Assembly: GCF_020497125.1 (NCBI RefSeq)
Contig: NC_059074.1
Location: 199,092,915-199,156,914, forward strand
Direction: 5' to 3'
DNA from: Mauremys mutica
Taxonomy: Eukaryota; Chordata; Testudines; Geoemydidae
Length of the DNA: 64,000 nt
The translations under genes were made by a program, and so were the position numbers. Of the stretch, positions 11,171 to 22,604 are shown in pieces; the first letter of the stretch is position 1; every line of letters starts with the position of its first letter. The notes below the pieces were generated by a model, which saw nothing but the letters and a program-made list of their open reading frames with translations, did no database searches and was not told the origin of the DNA.

Positions 11171-12595
11171 GAAGGGAAGGCCAGGCACTCCTACATCATG
11201 GTTCACACTTTGTGAATTCTTTAACATTTTAAAATGAAGGTAGTTTTTGTGAAGAGAGCTGGATCAACAGGCCTGGAAATGAAAATCCTCTAACATCTTC
11301 AGAACAATGATAGTCCATACGTTCTGAAACTGCCTTGCCGGTGTGCTTCAACCACGACTTGGACGGACCATTTCTTGTGGTTAGATCTACAATCCATTCA
11401 GTGCCTGTCCTCTATGTCAAGACTCCTAACTATGGCTCTGACTGGAATGCCATTATTTTAGTAATGTGGATGCCTGTCAAACAGGAAATGGACTGAAACC
11501 ATCCACTGAGTTCATAAGGGTTACACAGCAATCAGACGGTGACAATGACTTTGTTGCTGTTGACCTGATTTGCATTTGAACCAGTGACCTATAGATGAAA
11601 AAGTTCTATATTGATTAATTTAGAAGTGAATAAATTAGTTTGAAGCAATGATCAGTAATCATTGGGTTGCTTAGAACAAATAAATTGGGCTCAAATTTTG
11701 CTTTCCCCCTTGCAATGTATAGGAAAAGACCCTTCAGATTTAAAAATAAAAAACAGTCCACACGCAACATACACATTTTTTCTACTGGCTCTGTAGCAGC
11801 AATTAATTAGAATGGCAGCTGTGCCAATTACATTCTATGGTATAAATCACTGGTACTTGCAAGTGAGTATGTTCCTGATGAATCATAAGGGCTGATACAC
11901 ACACTTAAGGATGCTATGTGCTTTACAGGAAGTGCATAGAAAATGGGTCCCTGCTTGAGCGCTCTACAATCTAAATGATGAGCTTCACAGGGGAGTGAGG
12001 ATGAAAAACATGCCAGGAAGGGATGAAGAAGATGAGTTAAAAATAATTGAGGTTATTACTCCATTTAAGCATATATGCATGTATATGTACACAAACATAT
12101 GTGCACCATCTTGCATTGGAAAAACTAGTGACTTTCTTTTTAATGGCACACAGACCAAGAGTTTCTAAAGTGAACACGTTTTCTACATGAAGTTGCAGAA
12201 GGTACAACTAGATGTCACCCTGTTGGCTTGCACATGATTATAAAGAAAGACATTAGTTTTTCTAATAGAAGATAATTAGTAAAAAAAAATTATTTAAACT
12301 ACAGAAGAAATTGAATAAAAACCTGAAGCTAGCCCTATGTCATTTATTTATTATGTAATTAAAAAAATATATCTATATTCATGGGCAGAAGAACCTAAAT
12401 GTAGGGGAGCCATGAATTTGATGAACTTCTCTTGATATGTTATGTGGGCATTCCCACATAAATGGAAACTTTTTGCCTATTCTTTGCTGTCCTTATAAGG
12501 ATAAGGTGTTCCATGTTGTCCACGGGCCATGTCATTAAAATGCAAAGTGAAAGAGAAGGCTGGCTAAGCAGATCCTGTAAGCAGTAGGAACATCC
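11171..12595. other. No gene seen
   Basis: AT-rich intron sequence. The part near 11890-12010 ('gagcgctctacaatctaaat') resembles a dispersed old SINE-like repeat also seen near 2930-3000 and 33690-33860. Confidence 0.45.
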
Positions 12596-12600
12596 TTCAT

Positions 12601-13098
12601 TGTAAGAACCTGCAGGACTAGAAGCTAGGACCATGGATGCTCTGGCTTGCTGACACCTTCACACAGTCACTAGAGACTTAGGCTAGGCAGTCCTGGGAGG
12701 ACCCTGTAAAGCTAGGCTTGGCAGGAAGTACTGCCCCAAGGGTCTGATTGGCAGATCCTGCCCCCCAGACCATTGATTGACTGAAATCAGTATATAAACC
12801 AGGAAGCCATGATGGGGAGCTGTCTGAGCAACAACACAAACAGCCTGCTTTTGCTTCAGACCCTGCTGATGCTAGCTCTTAGACTCCAGCTTCCAACCCT
12901 GGTTCATCCTTGACTTTGCTCTCTGATTGCTGTCTATAACCTGATGCCTGACCCAATCTCCTGGTAACCTGATCTTGCCTGACGCCTAAATCTTGGTTTG
13001 CTATCTGGACTGACTTGGAATCTGACCTCCTGGCATCTGACCCAGCCTGTCTCCTGCTCTGATCACTAGGTCAAACTGCCCATGCCCTGGTCATGACA
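12601..13098 (+). repeat. Gypsy 5' LTR
   Basis: Starts TGTAAGAACC and ends GGTCATGACA. It contains CAGTATATAAACCAGG near 12789-12804, a TATA box shared with the 3' LTR. The bases just after it (ATTTGCTCAG) do not look like a tRNA-primer site. Confidence 0.92.
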
Positions 13099-13299
13099 AT
13101 TTGCTCAGACAGCCTTTACTGCATCCCCCCACTCCCCAAATCTATCCAATCCCTCCACTGATGATGGAAGGGCCAGGCTGTACTCCAACCAGTGGCTGCT
13201 TTGGGGCCTGGGACCTGCCTGGGCACCACCTGAGCTCCAGGCTCCAGAACCACTCTATCTGCTCTCAAGTAGAACCAGACCTGGGAACTGCATTTCCAG

Positions 13300-13500
13300 T
13301 TGCTACTGTGGTTGCAGGTCTTGGGGCAGGAGCAGCAGATCGCCCCACAACCAGCAATGATAGATTCTAGGGCTTCTGCCAACTTTACAGATGCTGAGGC
13401 AGCCAAAACCCTCCAAATCCTTCTCTGGCTGAAACCCACACCAGACCTGGTGGAGACAATTGATGGGTCGCCCCTTTCATCCGGGCTGGTGAATCAATAG
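13300..13500 (+). pseudogene. Gypsy retropepsin relic
   Basis: Encodes PAMIDSRASANFTD followed by IDGSPLSSGLV, matching the usual ALIDSGASANFID...LDG.PL.SG.V of vertebrate Gypsy proteases. The catalytic Asp-Ser-Gly is Asp-Ser-Arg, so the active site is damaged. A partial reading in another frame just upstream (13101-13370) is what remains of the gag end. Confidence 0.75.
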
Positions 13501-13944
13501 ACCATCCCCATAGAGGCCCGTAGTGGAAGGGCATCAAGAAACAATATGTTTTGATGCAATCCTCTCCCCATTCTTCCTGATAATTCTTGGCATTCCTTGG
13601 TTGGAGGGGCATGACCCATGTATCTCCTGATGGCAGAGGAGCATTAGCTTCTCTTCTGAATATTGTCAGAAAGCGTGCCTCCAGTGAAGGCACCAGCCCC
13701 CAAGTGACCTTCACCCAGGGCCCCAGGATTGAATGAGACCCTCAGAAGTGGAACCCTGAACAGCATGGGCTAGCCAGGCAGGAGCAGCTCCAGGCCAGAA
13801 CCTCAGCCTAGCTGACAAGTACTGTGACTACTGGGATGTGTTAAAAAAAGAAACATGCAGACTCACTACCCCCACACAGAGACTGCAACTGTCCAGTAGA
13901 CTAACAGCTTGGGGCAAAGGAGCCCTATGGATGGATATGCTCCA

Positions 13945-15198
13945 TATCTGAACCAGAACTGGAAGCGCTATATGTGTATATCCAGGAAAACCTCACCAAG
14001 GGCTTCGTTCGATGATCTGCCTCTCCAGCTGGAGCACCAGTCCTCTTTGTGAAGAAGGACAGGTCACTATGCCTCTGTGTAGATTATCACGCATTGAGCC
14101 AAGTGACTGTTCATAACTGGTACCCCTTGCCCCTCATTCCAGAATTGTGGACTGCCTGCGGACTGCCAAGATCTTCATGGTACAATCAACCTAGTGTGCA
14201 GAAGTACTGAGGATTAATAGAAGACTGTTTTTCGTACATGATACCGCCACTTTCTCATGCCATTTGGCCTAACCAACGCCCCTGCAACATTCCAACATTT
14301 TGTAAACAATGTGTTCAGGGACATCCTGGGCCAGTGCATGATTATCTACCTCAATGATACATTGGTATTGTCTGAGAACCCTGAGCAGTTCTACCATTAT
14401 GTCTGGTCTGTCCTGGGGAGATTATGGAAGCCTGGTTGGTATGCCAAACTGAACAAGTGCACCTTCAACCAGGTTACCATTGAATTTTTGGGGTACATCA
14501 CACCAGAGGGAATTCAGATGGACCTGCAGAAGGTGGAAGCCATTTGCAACAGGAAAGCACGCCAGACCCTCTGGGAACTCCAGTGCTTCCTGTGCTTTGC
14601 AAATTTCTATAGGAGATTCATCACCAATGTCTCTGAACTAATAACTCCCCTGAATTCCCTCCTTTGCAAAACCATGCAATTCACTTGGTTCCCTGAAGCC
14701 CAGATTGGTTTTGGTCACCTGAAAGCTGCCTTCACCACGGCCTTGATTCTGGAACACCCTCACCCAACCATAGTGGAAGCAGATGCATCCAATGTGGCCA
14801 TAGGGGTGGTACTCTCACAGCAACTCGGACCTCAGTGAATTCTGCACCCTTGTGCATTGTATTCTCGAAAACTTACCCCCACAGAGATGAACTGTGAAAT
14901 ACGGGATAAAGAGCTGCTTGCCATAAAAACTGCATTTGAAGGCTGGCAGCACCCCCTGGAAGGAGTTTGGTACCCAGTACAGGTTTTCACTGGCCATAAG
15001 AACCTTGAGTACCTCCTCAAGACCCGAGTGTTGAACCAAAGGCAGTTCAGGTGGGCCTTGTTCTTTTCTCAGTTTGAGTTGACAATTACTGTCTGGGAAA
15101 GTGAAATGGGAAAGCCCATGCTCTATCACAGCAGAGGGAATAATACCATGGAATTGAAGAACCAACTTCTGACCCCTCCATCTTCTCAAGCCTGGTAA
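13945..15198 (+). pseudogene. Gypsy reverse transcriptase and RNase H relic
   Basis: N-terminal RT pieces near 13945-14140 include ENLTKGFVR and [11 protein letters not shown], then a shift. From 14257 a clean 193-codon stretch carries MPFGLTNAPATFQ and MIIYLNDTLV, where the catalytic YLDD or YIDD is YLND, a loss of one metal-binding Asp. EFLGYI and DASNVAIGVVLSQ (start of RNase H) follow. After a stop at 14838, 14857-15198 continues RNase H with RKLTPTEMNCEIRDKELLAI. Stops and the catalytic change make it inactive. Confidence 0.88.
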
Positions 15199-15379
15199 TT
15201 TTGCTAATGCCACAATTCAGTGAGACCTGCTCTCCCTCATGCAGTCTGCACAGAAAGAAGACCAACTTGCCCAAGGGACACAATCCATGCCATTGAGGTC
15301 TAAGATGCACCACTCCATGTGGGATGGGATAACATATTTCGGTGAGCACAGATGTGTTCCCCCAGGGTGCCCCCGACTG

Positions 15380-16260
15380 GAGGTAATAGAGCTGTGCCAT
15401 GATGCTCCACTGGCAGGTCACTTTGGCCACTGGAAGACCTCCTGCATGGTTGCCTGTTTCTTCTAATGGCCCTGCATGTGGGCTGAGGTTCAAGCTTAAG
15501 TGGACTCGTGCAAGTGCTGTACACGTACCAAGACACACTGAACTAGACACTTTGACACCTTAGTACCCCTGGAGACTCTGGCTAGGCCTTGGTCTGCCAT
15601 CAGCCTAGACTTTGTTGTGGAACTCATGGCGTCTGATGGCCACACCATAGTCTTAACGGTTGTGGCTGCCTGACTAAAATGGCCCATTTCATCCCCCTGC
15701 AACCATCTGCTTTCTGCTGAGGCTATCACTCAATTCCTGCTACACCACCTGGTCTGGCTCCAGGGACTCCCAGACCACATAGCTTCTGACCAAGGCCCAC
15801 AGTTCACCTCTTGAGTCAGGCACAAAATGTTCAGGCACTGGACATCTGCCTATCCACCTCCATTGCATACCACCCCAAAAATATGGACAAACTGAATGGG
15901 TGAACCAAGTACTAGACCAGTATTTGTGGTGCTGAATAAACTACCACTGAGTCAACTGGTCTATGCTCCTGCCATATGCAGAGTTTTCATACAACAATGC
16001 CAACCATGCCTCCTTGGATTCGAGCCCCTTCTTTGCCAGTTATGGGTTACACCCGTTTCCACCTGCACTACCAGCAACCTCATCGAACCCTGCTGCCACT
16101 GATTGGGTCTAACAGATCCACCTTATTCAGGAAGAGCTCAGGAATCACCTCAAAGAAGGCCTACAAGAGACACGTGGACGATTGGCGACGAGCTCTGACG
16201 TTCACAGTGAGCCAGAATGTGTGGCTCACTGCCCTAGATCTCCAGACCTGTTGATCCTCC
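15380..16260 (+). pseudogene. Gypsy integrase relic
   Basis: An H2C2 zinc-binding start is readable as CHDAPLAGHFGHWKT then SCKCCTRTKTH across a stop. Core pieces follow in changing frames: a TWSG/SDQGPQ-like area near 15750-15810 and LLPYAEFSYNNANHASL near 15965-16010. At least three stops and shifts interrupt it. Confidence 0.7.
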
Positions 16261-16439
16261 CAGAAATTGGACCACCAGTTCCTGGGACCCTTCCTGATAT
16301 GTCAGCAAATTAATAGTTACCTTCAAACTCTAGCTACCCCTGTCTCTCAAAATACACCCAATTTTCCATGTTTCCCTTCTGAAGCCTTACACTGAGAACC
16401 TCTTCCCTGACAGAAACACACTATCACCTCCATAAGTCA

Positions 16440-16643
16440 AAATCCACGGTCATGAGGAATATGAAGTGCATGCCATGCTCAATTCCTGAAGTACAGACAG
16501 CCATGTGTACAAACTGGTTTACTGGGAAGGCTATGGCCCTGAAAAGTGCACTTGGGAGCCTACCTCCCATGTCCACACCCCTGACCTTGTGGGGAAATTC
16601 CACAAAGGTCACTTGGACAGGCATCACCCCAAAGGGGGACATG
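16440..16643 (+). pseudogene. Chromodomain at the integrase C-terminus
   Basis: HEEYEVHAML precedes a break, then VYKLVYWEGYGPEKCTWEP and VHTPDLVGKFHKGH follow. The order Y..L..W.GY....TWEP is the chromodomain signature found at the end of chromovirus integrases, where it guides integration through histone marks. One stop separates the two halves. Confidence 0.82.
16631..16641 (+). promoter_or_regulatory. Gypsy polypurine tract
   Basis: AAAGGGGGACA lies immediately upstream of the 3' LTR, the expected site of plus-strand priming. Confidence 0.65.
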
Positions 16644-16644
16644 A

Positions 16645-17153
16645 TGTAAGAACCTGCAGGGCTAGAACCTCAGGCCATGGGTGTTCTGGGCCTCTCCCAC
16701 ATCCACATTGCCTCTAGAAGTTTAGGCTGGGTGGCCCTGTGAGGACCTGATAAAGCTAAGCTTGGCAGGAAGTACCACCCCAAAGGGCCCGAGTGACAAC
16801 CCCTCACAGACCACTGATTGGCTGATATCAGTATATAAACCAGGAAGCCATAACGAGGAACTGTCTGAGCAACAACACAGATTGCCTGCCTGGTTCTGCT
16901 CCAGACTCTGCTAAAACTAGGCCCTAGACTCTGGCGTCTAATCCTGGTTCATCTGATCTCAGTCTCTGATTGCTGTCTGTAACCTGGCAACTGACCCTGA
17001 TCTGGTGACCTGAACTTGCCTGTCTTCTGATACCTGACTTTCAGTTTGCCTCCTGGTTTGTCTCGGACTCTGACCTCCTGGCATCTGACCCTGCCTGACT
17101 ACCAGCTACTGCTCCAATGACTAGGTTAAACCGCCCATGCCCTGGTCATGACA
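16645..17153 (+). repeat. Gypsy 3' LTR
   Basis: Starts TGTAAGAACC, ends GGTCATGACA, and is followed by the target duplication TTCAT. It shares the TATATAAACCAGGAAGCCAT block with the 5' LTR. Confidence 0.92.
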
Positions 17154-17619
17154 TTCATGGTAGATAGTACGGAGACGAGGGACAACTACTCCTATATATT
17201 TACCTCTCTGACCCAGTTAGATTTTACATAGTTCATTCATCAAGAAACTTTTACCACCTCAGTGAGACTTTCATTCTCTTCCCTGTGACCCATTTGTTGG
17301 AACTTCAGCATGTTTTTGTAAGTGGATGAATGTAATTCATAAATCTGTTAAATCACTCCAGTTTAGAGAATGCTTTACATGAGGTAGTAAATAGTCCTAA
17401 TATAGCTAAATATTCTTTATTGCAATTTTCTGCCCTCTTCCCAAGTTTTGTTTTACATATTGCAGGTACTTTCCTAAGATTAAGTCCACAATTGCTTTAA
17501 GAGCTCTCTTAGTAATACATGGATCCATACGCTTAAAGAAAAATTTGCCAAGGTGTGACAGCTGCCATCTTGACCAATGCATCAACGAGTGAACTGGAGA
17601 CCTCCAGAGTGAAACAATA

Positions 17620-17760
17620 GAGTTAGAGTTGAAGGCCAGAAGGGACCACTAGATCATCTAATCTGACCTCCTGTATATCACAGACCATCACCACCACCAG
17701 CACACCAACCCCAACAAGTGACAAAAGTATTACAACCCACATGAGTCTCTACAACTTGAG
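17620..17760 (-). mobile_element. CR1-tail fragment, antisense
   Basis: 'ggccagaagggaccactaga' followed by 'ctaatctgacctcctgtata' is the complement of the CR1 or CR1-tailed SINE 3' end. Truncated; no coding part remains. Confidence 0.65.
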
Positions 17761-18514
17761 TTCATTAGTTAGTGTTCATTAAGATCCTACCTTTCACATC
17801 AGCTCAGCTGTAAGTCTCTTGACACTTGTGATGTCTTAATTTCGCTATTTCTCTAGTTACCACAGAGTCTACCATAGTAGACAAGACCTGAATTTCTAAT
17901 GCAAAAGCCAAGCTACCCTTTTTTCTTGGGAGGGAGAGGAAAAGTGGGAGAAGGGAGTATGGAAGGACCTCTCACAACTTTTTTTTAAATACAGCATAGA
18001 GCAGCAAAGAAAGTCAAAATCCCCCTGCTGACAACCCCCCGCCCCCATGCAAGCCACCTTCATTAGACACCTTCCAGCAGGGAACTTTATGAAGAAAAAA
18101 GACACTTATTAAAAGCATCGGGAGGTCTGTTGAAAATGGATAACTGAATCAATCTGCTTGTAAAGACAACATACCATACAAAGAAAGAGAGATGAAAAGA
18201 ACCTATAAAATAGTAAGCATCTGTTTACACTCAAAGCTGCCGCAGCCATAGGAAAAATTTCTCTGGTAGGTTTGTGTCCAGAGCAAATTCTCAAAAGGTT
18301 AAGTATCTGGGGACTGCTTGCATGTCTTCTACACCAAGATAAAACATATATGGGCCCAGCAACTATGTTGATTCTTTAAAATCCTTTTTGCCCTGGAAAG
18401 TTTTAGGTTACAAAGAATCATCTTTGGGTCAGTTGTCTTTCTTTCACTTTTATTTGAGGACAAGAGGAGTGGGGAAGGCAATGGATTTCGATGTTAGTTA
18501 CTAGACATTATCTG
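17761..18514. other. No gene seen
   Basis: Noncoding intron sequence. Open frames of 60-70 codons on the minus strand here are unconvincing. Confidence 0.5.
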
Positions 18515-18604
18515 CCTAGTTTTCAAAGGTGCCAAGGATTTGCAGCTCCTGTTGAATTCAATGGGAGCTGCAGGTGGCTCAGCACCTTTGGAAAATCAGG
18601 CTCC
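18515..18604. mobile_element. Palindromic miniature element (about 90 bp)
   Basis: The left arm 'agttttcaaaggtgcc' pairs with the right arm 'agcacctttggaaaat', and the inner arms 'gcagctcctgttga' and 'ttcaatgggagctgc' pair too, so the whole unit folds as a hairpin. The same text is a common short dispersed palindrome in amniote genomes. No target duplication identified. Confidence 0.6.
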
Positions 18605-19453
18605 ACAGGGTAGATTCTGACTAGTACTGATGTGGCCATACAGGGAACAGTGGTAAGGATCCCCTTTCCCTGTGTGGTTTTGTTAGGGCTAACCAGATCT
18701 TCAGTCTGGGTCTTATGGGCACTCAATTTTTTTTTTAAATTACTAGTACACAAGTTTTTATTATAACTTTACCCCACTACTCTATCTTATACAGCAAGTT
18801 TAAATTTCTCAGTTTGAGCTGAAACACCAACGACCCACTCACTTTATAACTCCCATAACAAATTCACCCAGAGATGCAGCTATCCATAGAGTTATTAAAC
18901 CTAAGTATGTGTTTTACATCTGTAAGCAGGTACAAAGAACAATGCCAAGAAGGTTTGTCAAGCAAGGTAGATAGTAGCCATGAGTAAAAGAGTGAGTTGT
19001 GTACAAGGTGTGTAAGATGTATTAGGACATAGCCTGAAATTTGTGAATTATAAAAAAAGTTTTTTTCCTTTTGGGCTCAACACTTGTTGGCAACTGCTTA
19101 GCACCTCCCTATCAGTCCATAAAATCCACACATGTAAACCTAAGGACTGCTTGTATAATAATGATGCAAGTTAAATTCTTCAGTCTATATTCTGATAGTG
19201 CCTTGTATTGGTCTCTAATTTCCCATCCACATCACTATGGTCAGTGACACATAACAACTGCGTGTTTGTGAATATACATGGCCCAAACTGTGAGGGGGCG
19301 GGGCTGATTACAAAAATAGTCTGCATGGGGGCTCTTTGTCCAGTGACCTGGGGAACATTTACAAATCTCCCCCCACGGCTGTGTTACTTTAAGCAAGTTC
19401 TTCTTTGGGACTGCCTTTATTGGCCTTCAACACATGACGCTAACAAGAGAGGT
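18605..19453. other. No gene seen
   Basis: Noncoding. Nothing recognisable apart from a short (T)9 run at 18729. Confidence 0.5.
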
Positions 19454-19505
19454 AGGCAACAGTGTCAGGTGACATCTGAATATTAGAAGCAGGCTGGTGT
19501 AGAGG
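19454..19505 (+). repeat. Left 52-bp terminal inverted repeat
   Basis: Begins AGGCAACAGTGTCAGGTGAC and ends GGTGTAGAGG; identical, reversed, to 20887-20938. Confidence 0.95.
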
Positions 19506-20366
19506 CTGCTGCAGCCTAGGGAGAACTACAGAAGAGAAACGTTAGGTCTTCTACAACTGCAAAGAAACCACTAAAGAGCACCAGGAAAGCTTCATTATAG
19601 TATCTCTGCCGGGGGCAGACCACAACACAGAAATCAGTCTATTTAGCAGCAAACAGGCAGGGCTTCAGGGAATGGAGGGAGAAGGCAGGTCCTTTAGGTA
19701 CAGAAAATGTGACAGTCTGTTGTGAAATCACAGGATGATGCAGATGAAGTCAGTGCATCGGGAGAGGAGTGGGTGTCTGCAGAGGACACACTGAAGGGTT
19801 ACAAAAGTGAAGGACGGGACTAAAGGATGTTGTGAGGAGACTCTGCTTTATTTAGTTTCTGAGAAATGAAGTATGTCGTGGTTTGGAGAAAACGTCCGCT
19901 TACGTGTCACACAAGCTATCTAGGTTAGAGGATGGGAGTCAATGGAAAAATACTCCCACACCTATCATTGCTAAACTGACAATTTAACAGATGCTGCATT
20001 CTGCTCCTGTTGGCTGGCTGCCTGCCTAGAGCACCATGAGAATCTCCATGACCCCTACTGATCCTTGTGGTATCCTTTGTTCCAATACCAGTTTCGTTCC
20101 ACCCCTCCCATTCCATGCTTTTAAAATTGGATTCTGTTAGCAATGTACGACTGTGAGCTCATTTTTGCACACCAGTACCACATATCCTATGCAGCCTCAC
20201 TGACCAGGTACAGGCGGTTGACTTTCTGGCCTGGAGAGGGGCTGTTTAGGTAGAAATTCTATATGGCTACTTGTGATTATAGAGATGGATGTGTGGCATG
20301 GGGCGCTGGAACAGTTCTTCTAGTGGGGATGCTGAAAGCCTCTGAACAAAACTGAGAGTCCTGTAC

Positions 20367-20849
20367 ATGACGGAGGCCGTGCATTCGGTTGATATTATTA
20401 CTCCCACATCCCCACCACTTCTCGTTCCAGCACCATTGTGTGGGGAAGAACTCTGCATACCATGTGTCACCACCTTCTGGCTTTATCCAGAGGCCGGAAA
20501 GCTGATCCCCAGCCAGAACCTCCCTGAGGAAGCAAAGCACAGCTTGAGGCTAGCTGAAGGGGCTGCAGATCTTTCGATGTTTGTGTTGACAACATGCTCC
20601 GAGATCTCATTACTGAGGAAAAACTTGCTCCTCACTAAGCTGAGGGGAAAGAATGGCAGGATATGTGGAGAGGGAAGGAGGAAACTAAGAGCACATGTCA
20701 AAGTCTGCTATTGGGAAGGCAAAGGGGAGGATCTAGCTGAAGAGGTCAAAGCAAATGTTGGGAGTCTCATGGGCATGTGGCCTCATAGAGCTGTGCAGGA
20801 GGGTCTCCTTGCCCTCCATCTTGATGTTCAAAATTGCTCCACTGCTTGA
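20367..20849 (+). CDS. Unrecognised 160-codon open frame inside the inverted-repeat unit
   Basis: Starts MTEAVHSVDIITPT and ends LALHLDVQNCSTA. It has no transmembrane segment, zinc finger or transposase motif that I can see, and overlaps open frames on the other strand of 68-87 codons. Composition is mixed, so it could be a chance frame or a captured exon-like piece. Treat as hypothetical. Confidence 0.2.
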   Translation: MTEAVHSVDIITPTSPPLLVPAPLCGEELCIPCVTTFWLYPEAGKLIPSQNLPEEAKHSLRLAEGAADLSMFVLTTCSEISLLRKNLLLTKLRGKNGRICGEGRRKLRAHVKVCYWEGKGEDLAEEVKANVGSLMGMWPHRAVQEGLLALHLDVQNCSTA

Positions 20850-20886
20850 GTCACACAGTAGTCAAATGCAGCAGCAGTAAGATCCT

Positions 20887-20938
20887 CCTCTACACCAGCC
20901 TGCTTCTAATATTCAGATGTCACCTGACACTGTTGCCT
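20887..20938 (-). repeat. Right 52-bp terminal inverted repeat
   Basis: Exact reverse complement of 19454-19505; the plus strand ends ...ACACTGTTGCCT. Confidence 0.95.
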
Positions 20939-21109
20939 GTGGACTCCTGGTATGACCAATGGTGTGGGGGAATTGTCTGGGCATAGGGTGTCCTGCAGGT
21001 CTCTGTGCTGCAGATACAGGAGCACACACAGTGAGTTTGTCCTGGGGTGTGAATTCCCCACTTCACAATCTGGCTGCTCTGAAGCTCTGTTTCTTTGACA
21101 GGATGGAAG

Positions 21110-21713
21110 TGTCGGAGAAAAACTCAGTTCTCGCTTTTTCTTTGGGTGCAGCAAAATCAAATACTTTATTATTTCTCCAGTAATTACAATGGAGGGAGAG
21201 AGTGTCCTAGGACACAGGGTCGCCCCAGTCCTGGACAGGTCTCTCAACAGGTAAACAATTACAGCAAGCATTTATACCTTTGTTACAGACAATAACAAGC
21301 AATAATACAGACAATAATGAGCAACAGCTGCATTTTGTTTATACATAAGCCATCCTGCTATCTTATTTTTCTCACTCCTAGAAAACACCAGTCTGCATAT
21401 TTGGTTACAAGTTGCAAGGTCGTAATAACTTTTTACACAGTTTCTTTCCCTCTTGCCTCACACCAGCCTCGCTTCTGCAAGTCTCACGTCATTAGGGTTA
21501 CAGTGTGGCCTGACTCTTGCTAACTTACTGACATGCATTAAGATCCCCTTCAAATCCTTGTTAATTCTTTCCCTACTTCCACAGAAGTATCACCACGTGA
21601 GGAATTCTTCGACTTCTGTTGCCTCCGGTACTCTGCTCCTTTCATTCCTGCTACCCGTTCTAATCAAATTATTAAACTCTCTCTCCCGCATTTTCCCTCC
21701 CAAGCCTGTCACA
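21110..21713 (-). mobile_element. Solo LTR of an endogenous retrovirus-like element, antisense
   Basis: On the minus strand the unit opens TGTGACAGGCTTGG and closes CTCCGACA. It carries GGTATAAATGC (TATA box, plus coordinates 21268-21278) and, about 105 bp further on, AATAAA (21165-21170), the usual U3-R-U5 order. No polypurine tract or primer site adjoins it, so it is a solo LTR. I found no clear target duplication. Open frames across it are not coding. Confidence 0.7.
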
Positions 21714-22351
21714 AAATGCAAGGATTTTTGGTGTGGACTCTTTCTGCAAATGATTTGTGCAGAGACACATTCTCCACAAGGAACTCCAAGAAACCTCTGT
21801 TTGGCCAGTGGAAGAAAATGTAGACTTCCCTCCTACTACCCAGTTTTTCCTCTACCTCGTTCATTCCTACTTCCGCTTTGATGTCCTATGCCGCAGCACT
21901 AATACTAAACAGCAGCAGAGTGAAAATGATTTTTAAAAATCTATGAAGTGCTTCTGTATAGTTCTTCAGATCAGATCTGCCCCAACAAAGAAACAATTAT
22001 TCATTCTTCTGCAGCTCACCAGTGCAAGCAGACACACACAAAATGAAAGGAGAAAGGTTGTTTGACAGCTGCCTACATCCCTATAAAACTGGACTTTAAT
22101 CTTCACTGCACATTTACATCCAGCATGCTGTTAAAGGCAGCAAGATTTTAATTACTATTTTGATTAAGTGATGGCTAAAGTCTAGTTGTATAGGGACCTA
22201 GACAGCCCCCGGAGAACCATTAACCTATCATTTTCTTGTTGCAGATATTAATTATATGTTATGCTATATCTCTGGCTATCACCACAGGTAAAGAAAGACT
22301 GACTTCTGTCAGCAATTTGTCATAAAAGGCAAAATGCCATCTAATAAACTG
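21714..22351. other. No gene seen
   Basis: Noncoding intron sequence; an open frame that enters from the LTR (21453-21881) has no motif. Confidence 0.5.
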
Positions 22352-22475
22352 TTTGCAGTGTTGTAGCCATGTTGGTCCCTGCATATTAGAGTGACAAGGT
22401 GGGTGAGGTAATATCTTTTATTGGACCAACTTTTGTTGGTGAGAGAGAAGCTTTCAAGCCACACGGAGATCAGTG
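22352..22475 (-). mobile_element. Penelope-like 3' end of a second subfamily, antisense
   Basis: The plus strand shows 'gttgtagccatgttggtccc', 'aaggtgggtgaggtaatatc' and 'ggaccaacttttgttggtga', a well-known dispersed vertebrate repeat. Reversed, it ends with a degraded hammerhead-like piece (...GGCTTGAAAGCTT). A sister copy is at 62035-62140. Confidence 0.6.
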
Positions 22476-22604
22476 TCAGACCCAGTTTTGTCAACTACAT
22501 CACCCAAGTATTCTGGGATACTCCCCATGCAAGTGACTTACTCATCAGTAATGAATGGGCAGAAAAGTGGGGTCAGGGTGAAGAGCAAAGATAAGGGGGG
22601 GAAA

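Larger units (their letters stand above)
12601..17153 (+). mobile_element. Ty3/Gypsy chromovirus, 4.55 kb, two LTRs, defective
   Basis: LTRs of 498 and 509 bp flank 3.5 kb of internal sequence. The 5-bp target duplication TTCAT sits at 12596-12600 and 17154-17158. The internal order is protease, reverse transcriptase, RNase H, integrase, chromodomain, the Gypsy order with a chromovirus C-terminus. The LTRs differ at many positions (roughly a quarter in the first 80 bp by eye), so the insertion is old. Most of gag and any primer binding site appear deleted: only about 200 bp separate the left LTR from protease. Multiple stops and shifts break pol. Confidence 0.92.
19454..20938. mobile_element. 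1485-bp unit bounded by perfect 52-bp inverted repeats
   Basis: Bases 19454-19505 and 20887-20938 are exact reverse complements over 52 bp. Beyond AGGCAAC at each outer end the similarity stops at once, as for transposon termini. Flanks are ...GAGAGGT and GTGGACT..., with no obvious direct duplication. The interior has no recognisable transposase. Its longest open frame is 160 codons (20367-20849, plus). Perfect arms in a neighbourhood of heavily mutated repeats imply a young event. It may be a nonautonomous DNA transposon with captured sequence, or an inverted duplication; I cannot name a family. Confidence 0.55.

Noticed and set aside
21453..21881. 142-codon plus-strand frame
   Set aside because: It starts in a solo LTR on the opposite strand and has no recognised domain.
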